64,000 nucleotides of DNA. It comes from Lachnospiraceae bacterium. GTDB lineage: Bacteria > Bacillota_A > Clostridia > Lachnospirales > Lachnospiraceae. The number at the start of each line of letters is the position of its first letter. The stretch's first letter is position 1. The notes under the pieces were generated by a model. The model saw only the letters and a list, made by a program, of their open reading frames with translations, did no database searches and was not told the origin of the DNA. Shown here one piece after another: positions 9,715 to 17,543 of this stretch. The stretch is taken from NCBI GenBank assembly GCA_017516285.1, contig JAFXDD010000041.1, positions 60,581 through 124,580 on the forward strand, in the 5' to 3' direction. The translations under genes and the position numbers were made by a program.

Positions 9715-9743
9715 TTGAAATATAGTCAGAATAATGTTATTAT
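9715..9743 (+). promoter_or_regulatory. Promoter and leader of rpmE
   Basis: TTGAAA at 9715-9720 with TATTAT at 9738-9743 (17-nt spacer); an overlapping TATAAT at 9741-9746 is also possible. The short leader at about 9751-9800 (GTCTATGTAGAC and AACATAACGTT parts) can fold and may be an L31-type autoregulatory leader, which I cannot confirm by eye. Confidence 0.5.
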
Positions 9744-9813
9744 AATATAGCTGTCTATGTAGACGGTGCGGATGAGAACATAACGTTATTAGATATAGAA
9801 AGGTGATTGTACA

Positions 9814-10014
9814 ATGAAAGAAGGAATACATCCTAATTATTATCAGGCAACTGTTACTTGCAACTGTGGCAACACATTTGTAACAGGTTCCACCAAAAAG
9901 GAAATTCACGTAGAAGTTTGCTCTAAGTGCCATTCATTCTACACAGGTCAGCAGAAAGCAGCTCAGGCTCGTGGACGTATTGATAAATTCAACAAGAAAT
10001 ACGGTGTTCAATAA
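9814..10014 (+). CDS. rpmE: 50S ribosomal protein L31 (zinc-binding type)
   Basis: 66 residues, the normal length. It begins [20 protein letters not shown] and contains CNCG and CSKC, the four-cysteine zinc site of the C+ form of L31, a component of the large subunit that bridges to the 30S head. AAAGGTG precedes the ATG. It has its own promoter and is closed by an intrinsic terminator, so it can be expressed apart from rho. Zinc-free paralogs would lack the CxxC; none is seen here. Confidence 0.97.
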   Translation: MKEGIHPNYYQATVTCNCGNTFVTGSTKKEIHVEVCSKCHSFYTGQQKAAQARGRIDKFNKKYGVQ

Positions 10015-10020
10015 GACATT

Positions 10021-10053
10021 AAAGGTTGAGGTGTTATATCTCAACCTTTTTTA
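10021..10053 (+). terminator. Intrinsic terminator after rpmE
   Basis: AAAGGTTGAG at 10021-10030 pairs with CTCAACCTTT at 10040-10049, followed by T-rich sequence. Confidence 0.8.
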
Positions 10054-10074
10054 ACATATTACAAGGAGGCATAT

Positions 10075-11070
10075 ATGTCCAAGAAAAAGCAATGCTATTC
10101 CGGTATTGGAGGTCAGGCGGTTTTAGAAGGTATTATGATGCGTAACGGTGACAAGTGCGCAGTGGCAGTTCGCAAGTCTGACGGTACCATTGATTTACAG
10201 GTAGTAGAGTATCGAAATGCGTTACCAAAGAACTGGTTTACAAAGTTACCTTTTGTCAGAGGTGTAGTCAATTTTGTTGATTCCATGATGTTAGGCATTA
10301 AGAGTCTTAATTTCTCAGCAGATTTGACTCTGGATGAAGAGGATGAGGAGCCTAGTCGTTTGGATAAGTTTTTAAAAAAGCACTTTGGTGAGAAGGCCAA
10401 TGATATTATTCTGACCATTACCATGGTTTTTGCAGTGATTTTTGCAGTGGGGCTTTTTATGGTGTTGCCATATGCTATTTCCGCACTTATGGGTTTGTGG
10501 ATTCACAATAAGGTGGCGTTGTCTGTGTTAGAGGCAGTGATGCGTTTTGCGATTTTCATCATCTATGTGGTGTTAATCGGTCAGCTGGAGGATATCAAGA
10601 GGCTGTACATGTATCATGGTGCGGAGCACAAGTGTATTGATTGTATCGAAAAGGGCAGACTTCTTACTATAAGCGATGTAAAGCGTTCCAAGAGACTGCA
10701 TCCAAGATGCGGTACCAGTTTTATGCTTTACGTAATGGCTATTTCCTGCGTGCTGTTTTTCTTTATCAGTGTAGACAATCCGCTTATGAGATTGGGGCTT
10801 CGTTTGCTGCTTATTCCTGTTATTGCAGGAATTGCGTATGAGCTCATTCGTCTGGCTGGACGTTTTGACAATATTATTACCAGAATTTTATCTCTGCCGG
10901 GCATCGCGCTTCAGAGACTGACCACCAAGGAGCCTACTGAGGACATGATTGAGGTGGCTATCAAAGCGGTGGAGGCTGTTTATGACTGGAAGGCATTTTT
11001 AAAGGAGAATTACGGCTACGAAGTGAAGGACGAGTGGCTGAAGGAGCCGGCAGAGGAAGCGGATGAATGA
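10075..11070 (+). CDS. DUF1385 membrane protein (YqhQ-like)
   Basis: 331 residues. It starts with the family signature SGIGGQAVLEGIMMRNGDK and has four or five membrane spans between about 115 and 270. The conserved block MYHGAEHKCIDCIEKG near 180, with histidines and cysteines, looks like a metal site, and is followed by RLHPRCGTSFML. The function is unproven. In Clostridia the gene regularly stands between rpmE and prmC, as here. AAGGAGG precedes the ATG, and its end overlaps prmC by 4 nt, so the two are translationally coupled. Confidence 0.9.
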   Translation: MSKKKQCYSGIGGQAVLEGIMMRNGDKCAVAVRKSDGTIDLQVVEYRNALPKNWFTKLPFVRGVVNFVDSMMLGIKSLNFSADLTLDEEDEEPSRLDKFLKKHFGEKANDIILTITMVFAVIFAVGLFMVLPYAISALMGLWIHNKVALSVLEAVMRFAIFIIYVVLIGQLEDIKRLYMYHGAEHKCIDCIEKGRLLTISDVKRSKRLHPRCGTSFMLYVMAISCVLFFFISVDNPLMRLGLRLLLIPVIAGIAYELIRLAGRFDNIITRILSLPGIALQRLTTKEPTEDMIEVAIKAVEAVYDWKAFLKENYGYEVKDEWLKEPAEEADE

Positions 11071-11978
11071 CGTATAGAGAGTGTTATGGATATGGAATAG
11101 AGGCTTTGACTGTAGCGGATATTGCAGACGCCATGATTGATGCCAGATTATTGCTGGAATTTGTATGTCATACCACCCGTCATGATTTGCTGTTACATGG
11201 TGACAGGCAGGTTGACCATGAGAAAGAGATGACTTACAAGGCCTGTATTGCAAGGCGCAGTGAGCGCATCCCATTACAGCATATTACCGGGGAACAGGCC
11301 TTTATGGGCTATGATTTCATGGTGAATGAGCATGTGCTGATACCACGACAGGACACGGAGGTTCTGGTGGAAGAAGCCTTGCATGTGATAAAGCCCGGCA
11401 TGTGTATTTTGGATATGTGTACCGGCAGTGGCTGTATTTTGTTAAGTCTGTTAGCAATGAGTGAGGGCTGTACAGGTGTTGGAGCGGATATTTCCGGGGA
11501 AGCGCTGCAAGTGGCAAGGAAGAATAAGGTGCAGGTTGAAAGGCAGTGTGGTAAGAGCTTGTCTGCAGAGTTTGTGCAGAGTGATTTATTCGATCGGATT
11601 AAGTCTGGTAATTTGCGCGGAGGCGCTGTTGCAAGTGAGCCTGCTGCTGAAAACGACGGCTGTTTTGACGTGATCATCTCCAATCCACCCTACATTGCCA
11701 GTGCAGTGATTGATACTCTGGAGCCGGAGGTACGTCTTCATGAGCCTACCCATGCGTTGGATGGCACAGAGGATGGATTGTATTTTTATAGAAAGATTGT
11801 AACAGAAGGCAGAGCCTTTCTAAAAAAGGGCGGTGCGCTTTTGTTTGAAATAGGACATGACCAGGGGGAGGCAGTAGCCGAACTAATGAACGAGGCGGGT
11901 TTTTCGGGCGTGACAGTACGAAAGGACTATGCAGGACTTGACAGGGTTGTGTATGGATTTTATGAGGAGGAAGCCTAG
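11067..11978 (+). CDS. prmC: Release factor N5-glutamine methyltransferase PrmC
   Basis: 303 residues. PrmC methylates the glutamine of the GGQ motif in release factors 1 and 2, raising their peptide-release activity. An N-terminal helical substrate domain (1-80) is followed by a Rossmann methyltransferase with ILDMCTGSGCILLSL (SAM loop) near 115 and the catalytic NPPY motif in DVIISNPPYIAS near 210. A 20-residue insert before that motif (NLRGGAVASEPAAENDG) is longer than usual. It overlaps DUF1385 by ATGA and directly precedes its substrate gene prfA. Confidence 0.95.
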   Translation: MTYRECYGYGIEALTVADIADAMIDARLLLEFVCHTTRHDLLLHGDRQVDHEKEMTYKACIARRSERIPLQHITGEQAFMGYDFMVNEHVLIPRQDTEVLVEEALHVIKPGMCILDMCTGSGCILLSLLAMSEGCTGVGADISGEALQVARKNKVQVERQCGKSLSAEFVQSDLFDRIKSGNLRGGAVASEPAAENDGCFDVIISNPPYIASAVIDTLEPEVRLHEPTHALDGTEDGLYFYRKIVTEGRAFLKKGGALLFEIGHDQGEAVAELMNEAGFSGVTVRKDYAGLDRVVYGFYEEEA

Positions 11979-13052
11979 ATGTTTGATAGATTAGAGGATT
12001 TACTCATTCGTTTTGAGGAAATAATGGGTGAGTTAAATGAACCAAATGTTACCGACAATCAGAAGCGTTTCAGAGCGTTGATGAAGGAACAGAGTGATTT
12101 GACACCTATTGTAGATGCTTACAAAGAGTATAAGCAGCGCAAGCAGGATGTGGAAGATTCCCTTGCAATGTTAGAAGTAGAAGATGATGAAGATATGCGT
12201 GACATGCTCAAGGAAGAATTGAGTGATGCCAGAAAGCGCATTGAAGAGCTGGAAAAAGAATTAAAGATTTTATTATTGCCAAAGGACCCTAACGATGACA
12301 AAAACGTTATCGTGGAAATACGTGCAGGTGCAGGCGGTGATGAGGCTGCCCTTTTTGCTGCTGAAATTTACCGTATGTATGCCCACTATGCAGAGGCTCG
12401 TCGTTGGAAGATTGAAGTTATGGAAATGGACGAGATTGGAATCGGCGGTCTCAAGAGTGCCAGCTTTATGATTAGCGGACAGGGTGCTTACTCCGTGATG
12501 AAGTATGAGTCCGGTGTACATCGTGTACAGCGTGTGCCGGAAACCGAGTCCGGCGGTCGAATTCACACCTCTACCATTACTGTGGCAGTGATGCCTGAGG
12601 CTGAGGAAGTGGACGTTGTCATTAACGAAAACGATATTCGTATCGACGTAATGCGTGCGTCCGGTAGCGGCGGTCAGTGCGTAAATACCACAGACTCTGC
12701 GGTTCGACTGACCCACATTCCAACCGGTATCGTGATTTACAGCCAGACCGAAAAGAGCCAGATTCAGAACAAGGCCAAGGCTTTTGCGCTGTTACGTACC
12801 AAGCTGTACGATTTAGAGCAGCAGAAGGCACATGATGCAGAGGCAGAGCTCCGCCGCAGCCAGGTAGGTACCGGTGACCGCTCTGAAAAGATACGTACCT
12901 ATAACTTCCCGCAGGGCCGCGTAACCGACCATCGTATCGGCCTCACCCTGTACAAATTAGAGAAGATTATGGATGGCGACATTCAGGAAATTATTGATGC
13001 CTGCATTGCCGCAGATCAGGCAGCAAAGTTAGCGAAGATGAATGAGAATTAA
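11979..13052 (+). CDS. prfA: Peptide chain release factor 1
   Basis: 357 residues, the normal RF1 size. RF1 recognises UAA and UAG and triggers peptide release. The GGQ motif is in [17 protein letters not shown] near 229, and [15 protein letters not shown] near 107 is also characteristic. GAGGAGG lies just before the ATG and overlaps the end of prmC. The stop codon at 13050-13052 sits two bases before a decayed copy of downstream accessory genes, so the natural terminator of this operon has been replaced. Confidence 0.97.
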   Translation: MFDRLEDLLIRFEEIMGELNEPNVTDNQKRFRALMKEQSDLTPIVDAYKEYKQRKQDVEDSLAMLEVEDDEDMRDMLKEELSDARKRIEELEKELKILLLPKDPNDDKNVIVEIRAGAGGDEAALFAAEIYRMYAHYAEARRWKIEVMEMDEIGIGGLKSASFMISGQGAYSVMKYESGVHRVQRVPETESGGRIHTSTITVAVMPEAEEVDVVINENDIRIDVMRASGSGGQCVNTTDSAVRLTHIPTGIVIYSQTEKSQIQNKAKAFALLRTKLYDLEQQKAHDAEAELRRSQVGTGDRSEKIRTYNFPQGRVTDHRIGLTLYKLEKIMDGDIQEIIDACIAADQAAKLAKMNEN

Positions 13053-13054
13053 AT

Positions 13055-13267
13055 ATTTTCATGCGCAATACCAGAATTACAATGCAGTATTCAATATGGA
13101 GGGGGAGTTAAAGAGGTTCAGCCTCAGAGCAAATATACCCTAATTCTTACATTTGCAACTGGTGATGCAGCTTGCCTACGAAAGAGATAGATAGTTGAAA
13201 TACAAAAGCAAGAAATTATTATTTTATTGCCGGCACCTTGTTTGTGAAAAGCAGACAAGGTGCCGGC
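13055..13267 (+). pseudogene. Doubly deleted relic of the DUF4160-DUF2442 pair
   Basis: Three blocks match the intact pair downstream: 13055-13110 equals 13955-14010 exactly; 13102-13165 matches 14244-14307 with a few changes; 13166-13267 matches 14456-14557 with a few changes. The first junction lies on a shared 9-bp GGGGAGTTA, the mark of deletion between short direct repeats. The second deletion removes 148 nt. No start codon or intact frame remains. It begins two bases after the prfA stop. Confidence 0.85.
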
Positions 13268-13271
13268 TTTT
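13229..13271 (+). terminator. Strong intrinsic terminator at the end of the relic
   Basis: GCCGGCACCTTGT at 13229-13241 pairs over 13 bp with ACAAGGTGCCGGC at 13255-13267, followed by TTTTCT. It now probably ends the prfA transcript. The rest of the gap to 13433 holds no recognisable gene. Confidence 0.88.
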
Positions 13272-13433
13272 CTATAGACTTTTTACCTAAAAAGTGCTAC
13301 ACTAAACAATATTCGACAATTATCTCGAACCTACCAAAGATCTGTCCTTATGTCATCACTTATGACAATTATTCAAGGGAATTTTCAAAATACGAAAGTA
13401 TGCAAATTTTATATCAATTGGAGGCAAGTGTTT

Positions 13434-13703
13434 ATGAAAAAGGAACTTGTAATAGCTCTGGACGCAAAGGGGCATAAGGTGGTGGTTATTAATGAGATAT
13501 TGTTTCAAGGAAAACGAAATCCACCTTGGGATAAGGTAGAGCAATATCTAAAGCGTTACATAGGCAAGGTGGTAACAGTGGCAGAGACAGGCGAGGAGAT
13601 ACATATTGGATCGGATTTTCCGGATGAATATAAGGGGTCAGAGGATACGATGAGGACACGTGGTCCATACGCGGAGGCAAAGGCTAATGGGATATATACT
13701 TAG
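13434..13703 (+). CDS. Small unknown protein, probably C-terminally truncated
   Basis: 89 residues from the ATG at 13434, chosen because GGAGG at 13420-13424 is correctly placed; an upstream in-frame ATG lacks one. The protein begins MKKELVIALDAKGHKVVVIN and includes KRNPPWDKVEQYLKRYIGK and IHIGSDFPDEYKGSEDT. From memory this resembles the first part of a family of longer unnamed Lachnospiraceae proteins, which suggests the C-terminus is lost; this needs a database search. A 38-nt exact copy of 13477-13514 recurs at 14559-14596. It stands inside the alternating accessory array. No function can be given. Confidence 0.55.
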   Translation: MKKELVIALDAKGHKVVVINEILFQGKRNPPWDKVEQYLKRYIGKVVTVAETGEEIHIGSDFPDEYKGSEDTMRTRGPYAEAKANGIYT

Positions 13704-13832
13704 CTACGCTTGTTGTTTGTATAGACAAAAGGAAGAAGCTTTTTTTATATGATGTAGTGAAATATTTTTATTTTGGACGATATAATGTCCACATGCTTCT
13801 TTAAAACATGATATGATTATAAAAATTTACTA

Positions 13833-13861
13833 TTGGAATTAAATAGTGAATTTGCTATAAT
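13833..13861 (+). promoter_or_regulatory. Promoter of the DUF4160-DUF2442 pair
   Basis: TTGGAA at 13833-13838 and TATAAT at 13856-13861, 17-nt spacer; AAAGGAG follows before the ATG at 13885. Confidence 0.65.
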
Positions 13862-13884
13862 ATTATTAAGTAAAGGAGTAAAAA

Positions 13885-14142
13885 ATGCCTACAATATCTA
13901 TGTTTTTGGGTATCATAATCCGAATGTACAATACTGGAGAGCATAACCCACCGCATTTTCATGCGCAATACCAGAATTACAATGCAGTATTCAATATGGA
14001 GGGGGAGTTATTGGAGGGCGAAATGCCAAAGCGGCAAACTAAATTTATAGCTGCTTGGGCTGAGCTTCACAAAGATGAATTATTTGCTAACTGGGAATTG
14101 GCAATGAACGAGCAGGCTTTATATAAGATTGCTCCGCTGTAA
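13885..14142 (+). CDS. DUF4160 protein
   Basis: 85 residues with the family signature at the N-terminus: PTISMFLGIIIRMY followed by HNPPHFHAQY (histidine-rich HxxPHFHxxY) and, near the C-terminus, AWAELHKDELFANW. DUF4160 proteins are small and nearly always sit next to a DUF2442 gene, as here; the pair has been suggested to be toxin-antitoxin-like, but that is not established. It has its own promoter and lies in the alternating array of intact and decayed copies between prfA and the glmM fusion. Confidence 0.85.
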   Translation: MPTISMFLGIIIRMYNTGEHNPPHFHAQYQNYNAVFNMEGELLEGEMPKRQTKFIAAWAELHKDELFANWELAMNEQALYKIAPL

Positions 14143-14182
14143 CGGAGACAGACCTTTACCCTTTGGAAAGGAGTTTTAGATT

Positions 14183-14488
14183 ATGGAAGAGATTTATAAT
14201 GCGCAGTTACAGGATTATATAATTAGTAACGGCTCTCCGGCATGGGGAGTTAAAGAGGTTCAGCCTCAGAGTAATTATACCCTAATTCTTACATTTGCAA
14301 CTGGTGAAAAGCGGATTTATAATGCACTTCCATTGCTGGATAAGGAAATTTATGCTCCGCTTAAAAATCCCAATTTCTTTATGCAGGCAAGGGTGGAAGG
14401 TGACAGTGTCGTCTGGAACGATGAAATTGATATAGCTCCGGAGCATTTGTATGAATGCAGCTTGCCTACTAAAGAGATAGATAGTTGA
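14183..14488 (+). CDS. DUF2442 protein
   Basis: 101 residues. The pattern VKEVQPQSNYTLILTFATGEKRIYNALPLL and DSVVWNDEIDIAPEHLYE is that of DUF2442, a small beta-rich domain paired with DUF4160. AAAGGAG precedes the ATG 40 nt after the DUF4160 stop, so the two form one operon. The role is unknown; a regulatory or antitoxin-like partner is one possibility. A damaged copy of both genes lies at 13055-13267. Confidence 0.85.
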   Translation: MEEIYNAQLQDYIISNGSPAWGVKEVQPQSNYTLILTFATGEKRIYNALPLLDKEIYAPLKNPNFFMQARVEGDSVVWNDEIDIAPEHLYECSLPTKEIDS

Positions 14489-14518
14489 AATACAAAAGCA
14501 AGATTTTATTATTTTATT

Positions 14519-14557
14519 GCCGGCACTTTGTTTGTGAAAAGCAGACAAGGTGCCGGC
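14519..14557 (+). terminator. Terminator stem without its T-tract
   Basis: GCCGGCACTTTGT at 14519-14531 pairs with ACAAGGTGCCGGC at 14545-14557 with one G-U pair. It is homologous to the terminator at 13229, but here the following T-run is replaced by a copied piece of the small gene at 13434, so termination may be weak. Confidence 0.6.
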
Positions 14558-14558
14558 T

Positions 14559-14620
14559 AGGTGGTGGTTATTAATGAGATATTGTTTCAAGGAAAAAGGT
14601 TGTTTTTATATGACATAGTT
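14559..14620 (+). pseudogene. Deleted copy of the small gene at 13434
   Basis: 14559-14596 is identical over 38 nt to 13477-13514. The following TTTTTATATGA-YRTAG stretch (about 14603-14619) resembles the sequence after that gene at about 13742-13757, so the middle has been removed. No coding capacity remains. Confidence 0.7.
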
Positions 14621-14679
14621 CATGTGAAAAAGGAAAGTAGCTTTAATTTTGTGCTCTAAAATGATAAGAAGCGAGTAAC

Positions 14680-14747
14680 CCGCATCGTGCCAAGCACTTA
14701 CGGTACAGACCCGCCTCTTATGTAAATAGTTTATATGAGGTGGGTAA
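14680..14747. other. Unassigned folded intergenic element
   Basis: CCCGCCTCTTATGTAAA near 14710 pairs with TTTATATGAGGTGGG near 14731, followed by TAAAAAAG; a small GTGC-CAA-GCAC hairpin lies just before. The poly-U side would favour transcription from the minus strand. It could be a terminator or a small structured RNA; I do not recognise it. The rest of 14489-15012 is AT-rich without genes. Confidence 0.4.
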
Positions 14748-14908
14748 AAAAGTCAAGATAAACTTTATAATTAGTAAAATGAAATAATTTTTATATTGCA
14801 AAGCAAACTTGTCGAAAATTTTACGTTCCTAATAAGTTATAAATAATAATATATACTATCAAGAATAAACCGCAACCTAAAGTTGCACAAAAATCAAACT
14901 ATTGTTTA

Positions 14909-14937
14909 TTGAATATATTGTCCAAACGTTGTATGAT
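14909..14937 (+). promoter_or_regulatory. Promoter of the XRE-glmM fusion
   Basis: TTGAAT at 14909-14914 and TATGAT at 14932-14937 with a 17-nt spacer, about 75 nt before the start codon. Confidence 0.6.
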
Positions 14938-15012
14938 GAAAAGTAGGATAGAGAAATTTTATGATACATGTAGTTTATGTTTTGATTTTCAGTAATGCAA
15001 AGGAGAAGGTTT

Positions 15013-16629
15013 ATGACTTTAGGTGAAAAAATTGCCCATCTTAGAAGTGTGGCAGGCATGTCACAGGAGACTTTAGCAGACAGGCTTTCTGTTTCCAGAC
15101 AATCCATATCTAAGTGGGAGATGGATCAGGCGCTTCCACAGATTGACAAGGTATTGCAGCTTTGTCAGATATTTAATGTTTCTACGGATGAGCTGCTTTA
15201 TGACAAGATAACAATTAATCGTTCCAAGGAGGCAAAGGCCAATAAGTATTTTGGTACGGATGGCTTCAGAGGTGAGGCAAACTTAAATCTTACTTCTATG
15301 CAGGCATATAAAGTGGGCCGTTTCTTGGGCTGGTATTATTCTTCACCGTTGTCAGGATGTAATGTTTCCGGCTACAGACCGAGAATCGTAATTGGCAAGG
15401 ATACACGCAGATCCAGTTATATGTTGGAATATTCTGTGGTGGCAGGTATTACTGCTTCCGGTGCAGACGCTTATATGTTGCATGTGACGACCACGCCAAG
15501 TGTGTCCTATGTAACCCGTCAGGATGAGTTTGACTGTGGTATTATGATTACCGCTTCTCATAATCCTTTTTATGATAATGGTATCAAGGTTATAAATAAA
15601 TACGGTGAGAAGCTGGACGATAGAACTACGGCTCTTATTGAGGCGTATATTGATGGTAATTTAAGGGAGCTTGGTGTTTATGGGGATGATTTGCCGTTGG
15701 CTCACAGAGAGCGTGTAGGTTGTATCGTGGACTATGTGTCCGGCAGAAACCGTTATATCGGCTATTTGATTTCTGTGGCGTCTCATTCTTATCGTGACCT
15801 TAGAATCGGTCTGGACTGCGCAAATGGTGCTTCATGGATGATTGCAAAGGCAGTTTTTGATGCGCTGGGAGCGCAGACGGTGCTTATCGGTAATAAGCCG
15901 GATGGATTAAATGTAAATAGTGATTGCGGCTCTACCCATATGGAGAAGCTGGTGGCTCTGGTAAAGGAGCAGCATTTGGATGTAGGCTTTGCTTTTGACG
16001 GTGATGCAGACCGCTGTATTGCCGTAGATGAAAACGGCAAGATTATTGATGGGGATGCCATTATGTATATCTTGGCGCAGCGATTAAAGGACCGTGGCGC
16101 CCTCAACGATAATACCGTTGTGGCCACCGTTATGTCCAATAGCGGATTTTTTGCCTCTCTGAAAAAGGCAGGCATTCATTGTGTGCAGACCAAGGTGGGT
16201 GACCGTTTTGTTTATGAATGTATGCAGGAAAACAATTATACGCTGGGTGGCGAGCAGTCCGGTCATATTATTATGAAAAAATATGCAACTACCGGAGATG
16301 GTTTGCTTACGGCAATCATGCTTACAGAGGAAATGCGAGACCGCAAGAGCACCCTTTCTGCACTGGCAGAGCCTGTGAAGCTGTATCCGCAGTATCTGGT
16401 AAATTTAAGGGTAAAGGATAAGGCTGCGGTTACTGCCGACAACGAGGTTTTGGCGGCGGTAGCAGAAGTGGAGAAGCTGATTGCCGGCAATGGCAGGGCA
16501 CTCCTTCGCGAAAGCGGAACAGAGCCGGTTATCCGTGTGATGATAGAAAGCGAAACGGACGAGCTTTGCCACATGTATGCAGATAAGATAGCCGATGTGA
16601 TACGGGTTAAAGGACATTGTGTGGAGTAG
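15013..16629 (+). CDS. XRE-type DNA-binding domain fused to phosphoglucosamine mutase
   Basis: 538 residues from the ATG at 15013, chosen because AAGGAGAAGG precedes it; an upstream in-frame ATG has no ribosome site. Residues about 5-60 are an XRE/Cro helix-turn-helix (MSQETLADRLSVSRQSISKW). From residue 77 a complete GlmM-like alpha-D-phosphohexomutase follows, beginning NKYFGTDGFRGEAN. All catalytic loops are present: TASHNP with phosphoserine S182, metal loop DGDADR 329-334, sugar loop GEQSGH 413-418 and phosphate loop RESGTEP 499-505. The enzyme half would convert glucosamine-6-P to glucosamine-1-P for cell-wall precursors. nagB follows after 48 nt, so it sits at the amino-sugar branch point and may sense flux and regulate DNA. 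AAGGAGG at 15226-15232, eight nt before codon 77, looks like a leftover ribosome site of a once separate glmM. Confidence 0.9.
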   Translation: MTLGEKIAHLRSVAGMSQETLADRLSVSRQSISKWEMDQALPQIDKVLQLCQIFNVSTDELLYDKITINRSKEAKANKYFGTDGFRGEANLNLTSMQAYKVGRFLGWYYSSPLSGCNVSGYRPRIVIGKDTRRSSYMLEYSVVAGITASGADAYMLHVTTTPSVSYVTRQDEFDCGIMITASHNPFYDNGIKVINKYGEKLDDRTTALIEAYIDGNLRELGVYGDDLPLAHRERVGCIVDYVSGRNRYIGYLISVASHSYRDLRIGLDCANGASWMIAKAVFDALGAQTVLIGNKPDGLNVNSDCGSTHMEKLVALVKEQHLDVGFAFDGDADRCIAVDENGKIIDGDAIMYILAQRLKDRGALNDNTVVATVMSNSGFFASLKKAGIHCVQTKVGDRFVYECMQENNYTLGGEQSGHIIMKKYATTGDGLLTAIMLTEEMRDRKSTLSALAEPVKLYPQYLVNLRVKDKAAVTADNEVLAAVAEVEKLIAGNGRALLRESGTEPVIRVMIESETDELCHMYADKIADVIRVKGHCVE

Positions 16630-16677
16630 GTGCAGGAAAAGTTGCGCACGACAAATTGCAGAAAGGATAAAAGAAAC

Positions 16678-17388
16678 ATGAAATTTATTACTGTTAAAAC
16701 TTACGAGGAGTTAAGCCATAAGGCTGCAACCATGATTGCTTCTCAGATTATTTTGAAACCGGATTGTGTACTGGGTCTTGCTACCGGCTCTACCCCAGTA
16801 GGTACATATCAGAAATTGGCCGCTCTGAATAAGAGAGGAGATATTGATTTTTCAAAAGTGACCAGTGTGAATCTGGATGAATATGTGGGCCTTACAGGTG
16901 ACCATGACCAGAGCTATCGTTATTTTATGGACACGAATCTGTTTAATCATATTAATATTGACAAGGCTAAAACCCATGTACCAAACGGCTGCGCAGCTGA
17001 CTTAAAAGCTGAGGGTGAAGCTTATGACGAGCTGATTAAGGAGTTGGGCGGTATCGATTTGCAACTTCTGGGTATTGGTGTGGATGGTCACATTGGTTTT
17101 AATGAGCCGGACAGCGTGTTTACCGCAGCTACCCATGAGGTAATACTGGATGCATCTACCATTGAAGCTAATGCCAGGTTTTTTGAGAAGAAAGAGGATG
17201 TGCCGAAAACCGCAATTACCATGGGCATGATGTCTATTATGCAGGCTAAGAAAATACTGCTTGTAGCAAATGGCAGTGGCAAAAAAGAAATCCTTAAAAA
17301 AGCCCTGACAGGTCCTGTGGATCCGATGGTACCGGCTTCTGTTTTGCAGCTGCATCCTGATGTGACGGTAATATTTAGTGAGAATTAG
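16678..17388 (+). CDS. nagB: Glucosamine-6-phosphate deaminase
   Basis: 236 residues from the ATG at 16678 (MKFITVKTYEEL); GAAAGGA lies upstream, and the in-frame GTG at 16630 lacks a ribosome site. NagB turns glucosamine-6-phosphate into fructose-6-phosphate and ammonia. Motifs: GLATGSTPVGTYQKL for phosphate binding, VTSVNLDEYVGL with the catalytic aspartate, and GVDGHIGFNEPDSVF with the active-site histidine. It opposes the GlmM branch encoded by the gene just before it, so the operon pairs use of glucosamine-6-phosphate for wall synthesis with its catabolism. Possible C-terminal shortening is slight compared with the usual 240-265 residues. Confidence 0.95.
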   Translation: MKFITVKTYEELSHKAATMIASQIILKPDCVLGLATGSTPVGTYQKLAALNKRGDIDFSKVTSVNLDEYVGLTGDHDQSYRYFMDTNLFNHINIDKAKTHVPNGCAADLKAEGEAYDELIKELGGIDLQLLGIGVDGHIGFNEPDSVFTAATHEVILDASTIEANARFFEKKEDVPKTAITMGMMSIMQAKKILLVANGSGKKEILKKALTGPVDPMVPASVLQLHPDVTVIFSEN

Positions 17389-17468
17389 AAAATGTCGAAT
17401 TGAATTGATTCTCAATTTTACGGAAATCCCACAATATAGGTGGAATATTGATTTTGTTTATAGACTCC

Positions 17469-17519
17469 TTGACAAAGCGTACTACATTGTGTAGAATGAA
17501 AGTGCACTACATGATGTAG
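17469..17519 (+). promoter_or_regulatory. BlaI-type promoter with two operators
   Basis: TTGACA at 17469-17474 and TAGAAT at 17492-17497 with a 17-nt spacer. Two near-identical dyads, CTACATTGTGTAG at 17482-17494 and CTACATGATGTAG at 17507-17519, match the TACA-TGTA pattern of BlaI/MecI operators. The first covers the -10 region and the second the start site, so bound repressor would block transcription of its own gene. Confidence 0.85.
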
Positions 17520-17543
17520 AATGATTTGTTAAGGAGGTTTTTT

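Noticed and set aside
12273..12716. 147-residue frame opposite prfA
   Set aside because: Shadow of prfA without supporting signals.
13055..14010. 900-bp spaced direct repeats as an insertion sequence
   Set aside because: No transposase, no terminal inverted repeats; the pattern is that of a duplicated and deleted gene pair.
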